Positions 8,747 to 17,529 of a stretch of 64,000 nucleotides of DNA are shown one piece after another. The stretch is from Pseudomonas sp. DG56-2 (lineage in GTDB: Bacteria; Pseudomonadota; Gammaproteobacteria; Pseudomonadales; Pseudomonadaceae): contig NZ_CP032311.1 of NCBI RefSeq assembly GCF_004803755.1, positions 2,930,501 to 2,994,500 of the forward strand, written 5' to 3'. Every line of letters starts with the position of its first letter. The first letter of the stretch is position 1. A program made the position numbers and the translations under genes. The notes under the pieces were generated by a model. The model saw only the letters and a list, made by a program, of their open reading frames with translations, was not told the origin of the DNA and ran no database searches.

Positions 8747-10081
8747 GTGAACTCATCCATCCCTGTTACCTGGCGTACTCATTACGCACTGTTCGTACTG
8801 GCCGTGATCTACATCTTCAATTACATCGACCGGCAGTTGATGGCGATCCTTATCGAGCCGGTGAAAGCCGAGTTCGGCATTTCCGATACCGGCATCGGAA
8901 TGCTCTCCGGGGTAACCTTCGCGGTGTTCTACACCCTGTTCGGCTTCCCTCTCGGACGACTCTCCGACCGCATCGGGCCCAAGCCCGTGATCGCTGCCTG
9001 CTGTATCGCCTGGAGCGTCATGACCATGGCGTGCGGACTGGCGACCAGCTTCTGGTTGCTGGTCATGGCGCGGATTGGGGTGGCGGTCGGTGAAGCTGGA
9101 GGAACGGCGCCATCGGTGGCGATGATTTCGCAGCTGTACCCGGCCAAGAACCGCTCCACCGCGTTGTCGATACTCATGCTCGGTTCAAGCTTTGGCGCTA
9201 TTTTCGGCCTGGGCTTCGGCGGCTGGATTGCCCAGCACTACGGCTGGCGTTCGGCGTTCCTGATCATCGGTGTACCCGGCATCCTGCTCGGTCTGTTGCT
9301 GTGGCTCACGGTGCGTGCGCCGAAAGTGGCGAGCGAAGCGCAGTACACGGCTGCAGTGGTCCAGGAAGGCTGGGCCAAGACCATGGCCAAGTTGATGGAA
9401 ACTCCTTCATTCCTGTGGTTGGTGCTGACCGGCGCATCCAGCGCCATTGCCGGCTATGCGATTGGTACCTGGAGCCCGAGTTTTCTCATCCGTTCCCACG
9501 GATTGAACCTGCAGGATGCAGGCTTTCTGGTCGGTGTGGTGGGTGGCACCGGTGCTACCTTCGGCACCCTCGCCTGCGGCATCGTTTCCGACCGCATGGC
9601 CCGCCGAGACCCCGGTTGGCAAATTGGCGTGCCGCTGCTCGCGACGTTGGTGAGCATCCCGTTCGCGCTGGCGTACTTCCTCTGGCCGACCGGCACTCTG
9701 TTTCACCTGGGCAGCACCCCGGTGCCGACTGCATTCGTGTTCTATGCAGGCTTCGCCTTTTTCGGCACCTGGTGGGCAACGCCGTGCCTTGGCGCCGTAA
9801 CCCATTTATTTCCGGCTGCACGCCTGGCTCAGGCGACGTCGATCTTTGTCATGGCCATGACCCTGCTGGGGGTGGGCGTTGGCCCGCTGTTGATCGGTGT
9901 ACTCAGTGACATGTTCGCCCCCTCGCTGGGCGCTGAAGCCTTGCGCTACGCCCTGGCTGCCTCGATCTCGATGCTGATGCTCTCGACATTATTCTTGGGC
10001 ATGGCCTTGCCGCGCTATCGCGCGCAACTGAGGCAGCCGGCAGTGCCGGTTGCCGACCCTGAAACTGCAGTAACCGCCTGA
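8747..10081 (+). CDS. MFS transporter, candidate steroid uptake permease
   Basis: 444 residues from a GTG at 8747 with GGGAG eight bases before; the upstream ATG frame lacks a site. About 12 hydrophobic segments. The MFS loop motif GRLSDRIGPK lies between TM2 and TM3, and RxxxYPAKNRS follows TM4. The N-terminal YIFNYIDRQLMAIL motif is shared with many aromatic-acid/steroid-cluster permeases and with the paralogue at 33720. First gene of a plus-strand unit; its stop (TGA at 10079-10081) precedes the hydrolase start by 17 bases. It likely imports a steroid acid or intermediate across the inner membrane; the substrate is inferred from context. Confidence 0.85.
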   Translation: MNSSIPVTWRTHYALFVLAVIYIFNYIDRQLMAILIEPVKAEFGISDTGIGMLSGVTFAVFYTLFGFPLGRLSDRIGPKPVIAACCIAWSVMTMACGLATSFWLLVMARIGVAVGEAGGTAPSVAMISQLYPAKNRSTALSILMLGSSFGAIFGLGFGGWIAQHYGWRSAFLIIGVPGILLGLLLWLTVRAPKVASEAQYTAAVVQEGWAKTMAKLMETPSFLWLVLTGASSAIAGYAIGTWSPSFLIRSHGLNLQDAGFLVGVVGGTGATFGTLACGIVSDRMARRDPGWQIGVPLLATLVSIPFALAYFLWPTGTLFHLGSTPVPTAFVFYAGFAFFGTWWATPCLGAVTHLFPAARLAQATSIFVMAMTLLGVGVGPLLIGVLSDMFAPSLGAEALRYALAASISMLMLSTLFLGMALPRYRAQLRQPAVPVADPETAVTA

Positions 10082-10098
10082 TGAATGGAGACTCAAAG

Positions 10099-10929
10099 AT
10101 GTCAGAACAAGACCTACCGTTGCCCATTGGCCATTTCGTCACCCTCGACAACGGCCTGCGCCTGCACTACCTCGATGAAGGCAGCGGCCCCGTCGTGGTG
10201 TGGTTGCACGGCAGTGGCCCGGGTGCCAGTGGCTATAGCAACTTCAAGGGTAACTTCCCCGCGTTCGTCGCTGCAGGCTTTCGTAACCTGGTGATCGACC
10301 TGCCAGGCTTCGGCCGCTCGGACAAACCGGACAACATCAACTACGACCTGGACTTCTTCGTTGGCGCCGTCTCCGGTTTGCTCAAGGCTCTCGAAATACA
10401 GCGCTGCACCCTGCTGGGCAATTCCCTCGGCGGTGCAATCGCCATCGGCCTGGGCCTGGCACAGCCTGAGATTCTCGACAAACTGATCCTGATGGCACCC
10501 GGCGGCGTCGAGGAACGCGAAACCTACTTCGCCAAGATCGGCATTCAGCGCATGGTCGAACTGTTCAATGCCGGCCCGTTGGACATCGACAAGATGCGCC
10601 AGATCATGAGCCTGCAACTGTTCGACACTTCACAGTTGCCCGATAGCCTGCTGGCCGAGCGTGTCGCGGTTGCCCGGCACCAGCCGCACTGCCTGTTCTC
10701 GACCATGATGGTGCCGAACATGACCGAGCGCCTGCATGAGCTGAAGGTGCCGATCCTCGGTTTCTGGGGCACCAACGACAACTTCAACCCAGTCGGCGGC
10801 GCAATGAAAGTGCTCGATAACGCCCCTGACGCGCGCTTTATTATGCTAAATCGTTGTGGGCATTGGGTGCAGGTGGAACACAGCGAGTTGTTCAACCGTT
10901 CCTGCCTCGAGTTCCTGAACCAAGCCTAG
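10099..10929 (+). CDS. hsaD: 4,5-9,10-diseco steroid meta-cleavage product hydrolase (HsaD/TesD type)
   Basis: 276 residues from the ATG at 10099, with GGAG eight bases before; an ATG at 10081 overlapping the MFS stop is less likely. Alpha/beta hydrolase of the MhpC/BphD C-C bond hydrolase family: oxyanion segment HGSGPGASG at 37-45, nucleophile S109 in GNSLGG, acid D227 in GTND, and H255 in GHWVQ. In steroid degradation this enzyme splits the ring-A meta-cleavage product (4,9-DSHA) to a C/D-ring propanoate (DOHNAA/HIP type) and 2-hydroxyhexa-2,4-dienoate. HsaC and HsaA are also in the window. The dienoate-processing HsaEFG genes are not nearby. Confidence 0.9.
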   Translation: MSEQDLPLPIGHFVTLDNGLRLHYLDEGSGPVVVWLHGSGPGASGYSNFKGNFPAFVAAGFRNLVIDLPGFGRSDKPDNINYDLDFFVGAVSGLLKALEIQRCTLLGNSLGGAIAIGLGLAQPEILDKLILMAPGGVEERETYFAKIGIQRMVELFNAGPLDIDKMRQIMSLQLFDTSQLPDSLLAERVAVARHQPHCLFSTMMVPNMTERLHELKVPILGFWGTNDNFNPVGGAMKVLDNAPDARFIMLNRCGHWVQVEHSELFNRSCLEFLNQA

Positions 10930-10997
10930 GTACCCTGCGACAGCGGCAGCCCTGCTGCTGTCGCATCGACCGGCCACCTTTATGGGCTGACATAACA

Positions 10998-13127
10998 ATG
11001 ACAAAACTGTCCCACTTGCTTGCCCCTGGCCGCATTGGCCCGATCCAACTGCGCAATCGCATCATCATGGCGCCCATGGGCTCCAACTTTGCCGAGGCCG
11101 ATGGCCATTGTGGCGAACGTATCCAGGCCTACTATGAAGCACGCGCCGCAGGTGGCGCCGGCATGTTGATCATGGGTGTGTGCGCCATCGCCTTTCCCTC
11201 CGGTACCGCCGAACCCTACCAGGTGGGGGTCTCATCCGATGAGTTCATTCCCGGCCTGAGCCGCCTGGCCGAGCGCGTGCACAAGCACGGTGCGAAGATC
11301 GCCATGCAATTGCAGCACGCTGGCAAGAATGCCATCCGCGACATGGCCGCAGGCCGACCGCTGTGGGTGCCGTCGATTCCACCCGCCAGCAGTTCGGACA
11401 TGATGCAGGCCCTGACTCCCGAAGAACTCAGCTCTTTCGTCAGTGCGGTGCGCGGGCGCAAAGGCGGAATCGAGATGCGCGTCATGGACCAGGACGACAT
11501 CGCCCAGATGGTCGAATGGTTTGCCGCAGCCGCCGAGCGGGCGCAGCGCGCCGGTTTCGATGGTGTCGAGATCCATGCCGCGCACAACTACATCATCGCC
11601 GGATTTCTCTCGTCGTATTACAACAAGCGTGACGATGCCTACGGCGGCTCACTGGAAAACCGTGCGCGCTTGTTGCTGGAGGTATTGGCTGCGGTTCGCG
11701 CGCGCGTAGGTTCAGGTTTTGGCATGTGGCTGCGCCTGGATGCCGAAGAGCTGTTCACCCCCGGCGGCATTACCCTTGAGGATGCCAAAGCGGTGGCGCG
11801 CCTGGCCGAAGCGGCCGGGGCCGACGCGGTCAGCGTTTCCGCCTACGCCGCTATCACCAGTGGCGTGGCCTTCACCGAGGCGCCTCTGGTGCAAAAGCCG
11901 GGCGCCTTTCTCGAGTGGACTGGGGCGATCAAACAATGCGTAAGCATTCCAGTGATTGCCGTCGGACGGATCGAACCGCAAGCGGGCGAAAGCGCGATTG
12001 CCGCCAACCACTGCGACTTCATCGCCATGGGACGCAAACTGCTGGCTGACCCGCAATTGCCGAACAAGCTGGCATCCGGTCATTTGCAGGCGATCCGCCC
12101 GTGTATTTATTGCTACGTGTGCGTCAGCCAGATATTCATCAACCAGCGGGTCAAATGCGCGGTCAACCCTCAAACCGGCCATGAGAGCGAACGCGTCATC
12201 ACCCCAGTGGCGGCTGCGCAGCATGTGGCAGTGATTGGCGGTGGCCCAGCGGGTCTTGAAGCGGCGCGCGTTGCCGCCCTGCGTGGCCATCGGGTGACCC
12301 TGATTGAACGCAGTGATCGTTTGGGCGGCACCTTGTTCTTTGCCGCTCTTGCCTACCCCGAAAACGGTCGTCTGCTCGACAACCTGCTCTATCAGGTAGA
12401 ACAACTGCCCATCGATGTCCGCCTGCAGACGAGCGTAGACGCAGCCTTGTTGCGTGATCTTAACGTCGACCAGGTAATCGTTGCCACCGGTGCACAACGC
12501 GCTGCACCGAACATCCCCGGGGCCGAGCAGAACCACGTCTGGAGTGGCGATGAACTGCGGCGCCTGATGACCGGAGACCGCGCCGAGGAAATCGCCAGAC
12601 GCAAGCTGTCGCTGACCCAGCGCACCATGATGAAGGCCGGCAACTTGATCGGCGTTACCGACAGCACCGAAGCCATCCAGAAGTTGTCGCGCGTGTGGAT
12701 GCCGTTGGGCAAGCGTGTGACCATTGTTGGCGGCGGGCTGGTGGGATTGGAGCTGGCCGAGTTCCTGATCGCTCGCGGACGCCAGGTGTGTGTACTGGAG
12801 AGCTCCGGCCACCTGGGCCGTGAACTGGCAATCGTGCGCCGCTGGCGGGTGCTGCATGGCATTCGCGTGCATGGTGGACAACTGCTGACTGGCGTCACCG
12901 TCACCGCCATCGAGGGCAACCGCGTGCGCTACCAAACCGCTGAAGGTGAGGCTGGCGATGTGCAGTGCGACTCAGTGGTACTGGCCAGCGGCGCAACACC
13001 TGATACCACCCTGGCCGATGCGCTGAGCAGTGCCGGGCTCAAGGTTGTCAGCATCGGTGATTGCCAGAGCCTGGGTTACATCGAAGGCGCCATCGCCGCC
13101 GGCAATCGCGCCGCTCGCGAAGCCTGA
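10998..13127 (+). CDS. Fe-S flavoenzyme of the 2,4-dienoyl-CoA reductase / 2-enoate reductase (BaiCD/BaiH) family
   Basis: 709 residues from the ATG at 10998. An FMN TIM barrel (1-350) keeps the H193-x2-H196 pair and DDAYGGSLENRAR. A 4Fe-4S cluster loop follows with C369, C372, C375 and C387, spaced C-x2-C-x2-C as in trimethylamine dehydrogenase rather than C-x2-C-x3-C as in E. coli FadH. The C-terminal part has two nucleotide-binding folds (VIGGGPAGLEAA near 412 and IVGGGLVGLELAE near 575). An insertion of about 25 residues (145-170, SAVRGRKGGIEMRV) is unlike FadH. The family reduces enoates or dienoates and includes bile-acid 3-oxo-delta4/delta6 reductases. Co-transcribed with MFS and hsaD, so a steroid substrate is plausible. 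Confidence 0.85.
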   Translation: MTKLSHLLAPGRIGPIQLRNRIIMAPMGSNFAEADGHCGERIQAYYEARAAGGAGMLIMGVCAIAFPSGTAEPYQVGVSSDEFIPGLSRLAERVHKHGAKIAMQLQHAGKNAIRDMAAGRPLWVPSIPPASSSDMMQALTPEELSSFVSAVRGRKGGIEMRVMDQDDIAQMVEWFAAAAERAQRAGFDGVEIHAAHNYIIAGFLSSYYNKRDDAYGGSLENRARLLLEVLAAVRARVGSGFGMWLRLDAEELFTPGGITLEDAKAVARLAEAAGADAVSVSAYAAITSGVAFTEAPLVQKPGAFLEWTGAIKQCVSIPVIAVGRIEPQAGESAIAANHCDFIAMGRKLLADPQLPNKLASGHLQAIRPCIYCYVCVSQIFINQRVKCAVNPQTGHESERVITPVAAAQHVAVIGGGPAGLEAARVAALRGHRVTLIERSDRLGGTLFFAALAYPENGRLLDNLLYQVEQLPIDVRLQTSVDAALLRDLNVDQVIVATGAQRAAPNIPGAEQNHVWSGDELRRLMTGDRAEEIARRKLSLTQRTMMKAGNLIGVTDSTEAIQKLSRVWMPLGKRVTIVGGGLVGLELAEFLIARGRQVCVLESSGHLGRELAIVRRWRVLHGIRVHGGQLLTGVTVTAIEGNRVRYQTAEGEAGDVQCDSVVLASGATPDTTLADALSSAGLKVVSIGDCQSLGYIEGAIAAGNRAAREA

Positions 13128-13142
13128 AAGCAAAACTGCGGA

Positions 13143-13177
13143 CAAAAAAAACCCCAGATTCTCATCTGGGGTTTTTT
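13143..13177. terminator. Bidirectional intrinsic terminator
   Basis: An A-tract, then ACCCCAGA, a short loop, TCTGGGGT and a T-tract. It lies between the plus-strand reductase (stop 13127) and the minus-strand DUF1329 gene (stop 13199), so it can end both transcripts. Confidence 0.9.
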
Positions 13178-13198
13178 AGTTTCAGGTTGCAGCTAAAG

Positions 13199-14581
13199 TC
13201 AACGGCCCATTGCCCGCGCCGCATCGGCGGTGTACATGTCCGGGGTGAACTTCGATTCGTTGAGAATCGGCCCCTTCTTCGATTCGTTGGTCATCGCATA
13301 GCCGGTGTACTGTCCCGAGTTCAAGTCCATGAAGAACTGCGAACCGGCCTGCCAGCCGCTCATGTCCGGGTGGTAGTAGTAGTTGATCATCGCATGCTTC
13401 CACAACGCCCCACGGCTGTCGTAGTTGTCAGCAGCCACTGCGTTCCAGGTGTCTTCGTCAATGAACAACACTCGCTTGCCGTAGACATGGCGGTAGCCCT
13501 CTTTCAACTTCGCCTCCAGCACCCACACCCGACGCAGTTCATAGCGCATGTAGTCAGGGTTGGGGTGGTTGGGGGTGAGGATGTCGGCGTACTTGATGTC
13601 ACCGCTGTTGGGCTTGAAGGCGTTGGCCGGTACGTAGACTTCACGCTTGCCGATCAAGGTCCAGTCAAAGCGCTCCGGCGAGCCGTTGTAAAGCCGGTCT
13701 TCATCCACGGTCATGGTGCCGTTGGTACCAATCATCGGCTGATCATAGCCGTAGCCCGGCAACTGCCGCACGCGCCGGGTCGATGGGCTATAGCTCCAAG
13801 CCTGGCGTGGGTTGGTGAGGAAGTTGTAAGGTTCCTGGGAAATACTCACCACACCGTTGTCACGCACCGGCTTGAGCGTGGTGTTCCAGCTCATGGCCTG
13901 GATCGAGTTCTCGGTCTTGGGCTCGACTGTTGGGGAGTTGGCTTGCGACAGGTTACGCGCATGCGCCCTACCCCAGCCAATGCTGCCGTTAGGCAGTACC
14001 GACGCCAGGTCGCTGATTTTTTCTTCGGTGTAGGCACGCGCAGGCAGTTGATGGTTCCACAGCAGTTCCATGCCGTTCTTCGGAATCGGGAACGGCACCT
14101 GGCCGATTCCTTCGACACCCATGCCGTCGTCCACCAGCTTGGCGCTCAAGGCGTTTTTCATCGCCCGTTCACAGACATAATCCGGGTAACGAAAATCACG
14201 ATGGCCGGGGTAGATATTCATTTTGTAAGTGGTCGGATAGCGCTTGAGCAATGCCTTCTGACCGTCAGTCAGATGCTTTTCATACTGGCTCATGTTCTGC
14301 GCGGTAATGACCAGAATCGGCTTCTCGTCAGCGTAAGGGTCAACTGGCTGATCGCCAGAAAACTTCACATGATTCCAACCCGGCACTTCACCCAAGTACT
14401 TGCCGGTGAACGGCGGGATAGTGCCCTCGGCGTTGCCGGCTTTCTCGGCACCGACGCAGGTAAGTTCCTTGCCGAGTTTGGCAGCCTCTTCAGGCGACAC
14501 TTGCGCAAATGCGCTGCCTTGCAGGCCGACATTGACGGCCACTGCAGCTACGAACATCACGCCTTTTGTTGTTGTTTTCAT
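13199..14581 (-). CDS. DUF1329 family periplasmic/outer-membrane-associated protein
   Basis: 460 residues from the ATG at 14581, preceded by AAGGAG at 7 bases. A clear Sec signal peptide (MKTTTKGVMFVAAVAVN... ending GSAFAQ, cleavage near 26) is followed by VSPEEAAKLG. The body has the family's repeated short motifs, such as PYADEKPILVITAQNM and the YPGHRDFRYPDYVCERAMKNA region. DUF1329 (LolA/LolB-like fold by family knowledge) usually accompanies DUF1302 and RND proteins in clusters for sterols and other hydrophobic compounds. Here it forms a single-gene unit with its own 19-bp box, so it is tied to the same regulon. Ligand transfer through the envelope is inferred. Confidence 0.85.
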   Translation of the reverse strand: MKTTTKGVMFVAAVAVNVGLQGSAFAQVSPEEAAKLGKELTCVGAEKAGNAEGTIPPFTGKYLGEVPGWNHVKFSGDQPVDPYADEKPILVITAQNMSQYEKHLTDGQKALLKRYPTTYKMNIYPGHRDFRYPDYVCERAMKNALSAKLVDDGMGVEGIGQVPFPIPKNGMELLWNHQLPARAYTEEKISDLASVLPNGSIGWGRAHARNLSQANSPTVEPKTENSIQAMSWNTTLKPVRDNGVVSISQEPYNFLTNPRQAWSYSPSTRRVRQLPGYGYDQPMIGTNGTMTVDEDRLYNGSPERFDWTLIGKREVYVPANAFKPNSGDIKYADILTPNHPNPDYMRYELRRVWVLEAKLKEGYRHVYGKRVLFIDEDTWNAVAADNYDSRGALWKHAMINYYYHPDMSGWQAGSQFFMDLNSGQYTGYAMTNESKKGPILNESKFTPDMYTADAARAMGR

Positions 14582-14646
14582 CGATTGGCTCCTTCGCAGA
14601 CCAGGACTACTGGGGTACTCCATTGTTCCTGATCTGCTGGGGAGAA

Positions 14647-14665
14647 CATCGTCCGGAAAGACTAA
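14647..14665 (-). promoter_or_regulatory. 19-bp box upstream of DUF1329 gene
   Basis: Read toward the gene: TTAGTCTTTCCGGACGATG, a full consensus match, 65 bases before the ATG at 14581. It lies just after the end of the CoA ligase gene (14670). Confidence 0.85.
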
Positions 14666-14669
14666 TCAG

Positions 14670-16358
14670 TCAGATTGTGATCAACAAATCTTTGAGCTGC
14701 GCCTTGATCAATTTGCCCGAGGCATTGCGCGGCAATGGTTCGTTACGAGTGTGCACTTCGGCCGGCACCTTATAGGCCGCCAGACGCTGGCCGATGAAGG
14801 CACAAACCTGCTCCTGCGTGGGCGTTGGATGAAGCTCGCTGCGCAACATGAGCACCATGCGTTCCCCCAGTTCCTCATCTTCCAGGGCAAACGCGGCAGC
14901 CTCGATCACGCCGGGCATTTCGCAGATACACGACTCCACTTCGCTGGCCGAAATCTTTTCTCCCGCCCGGTTGATCAGGTCCTTGGCCCGGTCGGTTATG
15001 TAGAGAAAGCCCTCGTCGTCGAGCATGCCGATGTCGCCGGTGTCCAGCCAACCGTCCTGCAAGGTTTCGGCACTGGCCTGGGGCAAGCGCCAATAGGCGT
15101 GCATCAGCGTGGGCGAACGCAGCCAGATCAAACCACTGTGTCCTGCTGGCAATGGCGATTTGGGGTCCGGCCCAATACATACATCAACGATCGGCAGCGG
15201 CCAGCCCACAGAATCGGGTTTGTAGACGAACTGATCGCCACCCACTGCCGCACCGATGCCGTTGCTTTCCGTCAAACCGTAGCCACTGCCACCAATTGCC
15301 TTGGGTTTGCGCTTGCTGATCTGTGCCAGCAGGCGGCTGGACGCCATCGCCCCGCCCAGCCCCAGACCGTAAAGGCTGTCGCTGTCGGCGCTGTCAAAGC
15401 GTGGCGAACCCAGCAATTGCTGCATCATCACCGGTGCACCGTTGAACTGGGTGCAGCGCTCATCGCGAATCAGGTCGAAGGCCTTGTCCACGTCCCACTT
15501 GTACATCAACAGCAAACGCCGGCCGCTGCGCAAGGCCAGCAAGAACTGCGCGTGTAGACCGCTGACATGAAACAGCGGCACCGCCATCAGGTTGGTCGGC
15601 GCCAGCCCGCTGTCGATCACCGCCTGGATACGCTCCGGGGAGCTGACAGCGCAAAACGCCGACTGGAACTCCAGCGCTGTCAGGGCCTGGCAAATGGCCC
15701 GGTGGCTGGACAACACACCCTTGGCACGGCTGGTGGTACCCGAGGTGTAGAGAATCAGTGCCGGGTCGTCAGGGCCGATGGAAATGGCAGGCAGCGCCAA
15801 TGCCGGGGCCTCGACCAGGGTTTCGAATCGCTGGCAGTTGGACGGCAGCATCAGCCCGGCTTGCGCGCCGACCACAATGCTGAGCAAGCGCTCACCGAGC
15901 AAATCGTCCGCCAACAACTGCAGGCGCTGCTGGTCGCAGACCAGCACCTGCGCGCCGCTGTCCTGCAGGCCATGAAACAACTCATCACGCAGGCCCCAAC
16001 TGTTGAGCGGCACACACACCGCACCGCAGCGCTGCACGGCGACAAACGCCACCAGCCACGCGGGCTGATTGCGCATGGCGATGGCAACCCGGTCACCCTG
16101 TTTCACGCCAAAGCGTTGTGACAGTTGCCCGGCCAGACGGTCGACCTGATCAAAAAAGTCAGCAAACGTCAGCCGTTGCTGCTCCCAGATCAGGAACTCG
16201 CGCTCGCCATGCACGCGGCCTGCATCAATGGCCTCGAGCAGGTTCGCGCAGGCATGGCGAAAGTAGCGCGGGCTACTGTCGGGGGGCGTCACCACTTCAA
16301 AAGGCGATCCGGGGCCAATCAACTGCTGCCAGGCATTGCGCCACTGTTCCAGCTTCAT
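14670..16358 (-). CDS. Acyl-CoA ligase (FadD), steroid side-chain or ring-derived acid
   Basis: 562-residue AMP-forming ligase: P-loop LILYTSGTTSRAKG near 215-228, GSGYGLTESNG, GWLDTGDIGMLDDEGFLYITDRAKDLINRAGEKIS, and the C-terminal lysine motif RNASGKLIK. The start at 16358 has GGAGAAATG upstream, and the preceding ACAD stop is 3 bases away. It is the last gene of the long side-chain/ring-B operon. In Pseudomonas and actinobacterial bile-acid pathways separate ligases activate C5 side chains, C3 side chains and the HIP acid. This one follows an ACAD pair and may act on a C22 or C24 steroid acid, but the exact substrate cannot be read from sequence. Confidence 0.85.
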   Translation of the reverse strand: MKLEQWRNAWQQLIGPGSPFEVVTPPDSSPRYFRHACANLLEAIDAGRVHGEREFLIWEQQRLTFADFFDQVDRLAGQLSQRFGVKQGDRVAIAMRNQPAWLVAFVAVQRCGAVCVPLNSWGLRDELFHGLQDSGAQVLVCDQQRLQLLADDLLGERLLSIVVGAQAGLMLPSNCQRFETLVEAPALALPAISIGPDDPALILYTSGTTSRAKGVLSSHRAICQALTALEFQSAFCAVSSPERIQAVIDSGLAPTNLMAVPLFHVSGLHAQFLLALRSGRRLLLMYKWDVDKAFDLIRDERCTQFNGAPVMMQQLLGSPRFDSADSDSLYGLGLGGAMASSRLLAQISKRKPKAIGGSGYGLTESNGIGAAVGGDQFVYKPDSVGWPLPIVDVCIGPDPKSPLPAGHSGLIWLRSPTLMHAYWRLPQASAETLQDGWLDTGDIGMLDDEGFLYITDRAKDLINRAGEKISASEVESCICEMPGVIEAAAFALEDEELGERMVLMLRSELHPTPTQEQVCAFIGQRLAAYKVPAEVHTRNEPLPRNASGKLIKAQLKDLLITI

Positions 16359-16361
16359 TGT

Positions 16362-17516
16362 TCATTTCTCCAAAGACGCGAAAGCGCCATAGCGCGCGCA
16401 GTGGAAGTCACTGTCGCCAAGGCACGCCTGGGCCACGCGAATTCGCTTGAGGTACAGACCGACATCCAGCTCATCGGTTACGCCGATACCGCCATGCATC
16501 TGCACCGCTTCATTGCTGATCTGAGCAGCCATCTCACCCGCTTTCCATTTACCTAGACTGACCCGGCGCCCCCGTTCGGCGGCGCTCAGGGTGCTGTCGT
16601 CGAGCGCCGCCAATGCGGCCATGACAGCGCTACGCGCCAGTTGCAGTTCCACGTGCAAGCGCGCGGCGCGGTGTTGCAGGGTCTGGAACGAGCCAATTGG
16701 TACGTCGAACTGTACGCGGGTCTTGAGATAATCCAAGGTCATGGCGAACAGCTGTTCGCCGGCGCCTAGCAACTCTGCGGCCAGGCAGGCACGGCCACGG
16801 TCCAGGGCCTCGTCCAGGGCGGCCCAGGCCGCACCCACAGTACCCAGCAAAGCCTCGCTACCCACCTGCACCGCATTCAAGCGCAACCGCGCGCAGTTAC
16901 GTGAATCGATCAACGACAACGCATTGACTTCAAGACCGGGCGTATTCGCCGGTACCAGAAACAAGCTGATGCCTTGTTCGTCCCCGGCGCTACCGCTGGT
17001 ACGCGCAGCCACCAGGTAGGCATTGGCCTCCACGCCATCGACGACGAAGAACTTTTCGCCGTCCAGGCGATAACCACCGGCTTCGGCTTTCGCTGACAAT
17101 GTGGTGTGCAGCGGTGCGTGCCGCGGCTTTTCATCTACGGCCAGGGCCAAGCGCCGTTCGCCACTGATCAGAGCGGTCAGCCACTGATCCTGCTGCGCCT
17201 GCGAGCCTGCCAGGTGCATCAGCGAACCACCGAGCACCACACTGGACAACAAGGGTGACGCCGACAGGTTTGTGCCCATGGCTTCGAAAATCGGCCCCAG
17301 GCCCATGCAACCAAAATCCAGCCCGCCGAACGCTTCGGGAAATGGAATAGCGCTCCAACCCAGGCCCACCGCTTCCTGCCACAACGAGGTGTCGTAACCG
17401 CCAGCGCAGGCTTCGTCTCGCAGGCGCCGCTGCGCCGCTACAGGGCTACGCGCGGCCAGAAACTCACGGGCACTGTCCGCCAACAGACGCTGCTCTTCGC
17501 TATACACAAGACTCAT
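16362..17516 (-). CDS. Acyl-CoA dehydrogenase, small/partner subunit of a heteromeric pair
   Basis: 384 residues from the ATG at 17516, with GGGGAG at 7 bases. ACAD fold: LGWSAIPFPEAFGG, the mid beta-domain, then the helical part KTRVQFDVPIGSFQTLQH and AVQMHGGIGVT. The end (LYLKRIRVAQAC...) lacks the EGT/GGTNEIQ segment of self-sufficient ACADs. The partner at 17530 carries such a segment, so the two probably form an alpha2beta2 enzyme like the ChsE4-ChsE5 or ChsE1-ChsE2 steroid dehydrogenases. It would introduce a 2,3-double bond into a steroid acyl-CoA, reducing FAD; electrons go to ETF. Confidence 0.85.
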   Translation of the reverse strand: MSLVYSEEQRLLADSAREFLAARSPVAAQRRLRDEACAGGYDTSLWQEAVGLGWSAIPFPEAFGGLDFGCMGLGPIFEAMGTNLSASPLLSSVVLGGSLMHLAGSQAQQDQWLTALISGERRLALAVDEKPRHAPLHTTLSAKAEAGGYRLDGEKFFVVDGVEANAYLVAARTSGSAGDEQGISLFLVPANTPGLEVNALSLIDSRNCARLRLNAVQVGSEALLGTVGAAWAALDEALDRGRACLAAELLGAGEQLFAMTLDYLKTRVQFDVPIGSFQTLQHRAARLHVELQLARSAVMAALAALDDSTLSAAERGRRVSLGKWKAGEMAAQISNEAVQMHGGIGVTDELDVGLYLKRIRVAQACLGDSDFHCARYGAFASLEK

Positions 17517-17529
17517 GATCAAACTCCCC

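Noticed and set aside
13061..14632. 523-codon plus-strand open frame opposite the DUF1329 gene
   Set aside because: Shadow of the DUF1329 gene, which has signal peptide, ribosome site and family motifs; the frame also spans the terminator at 13143.
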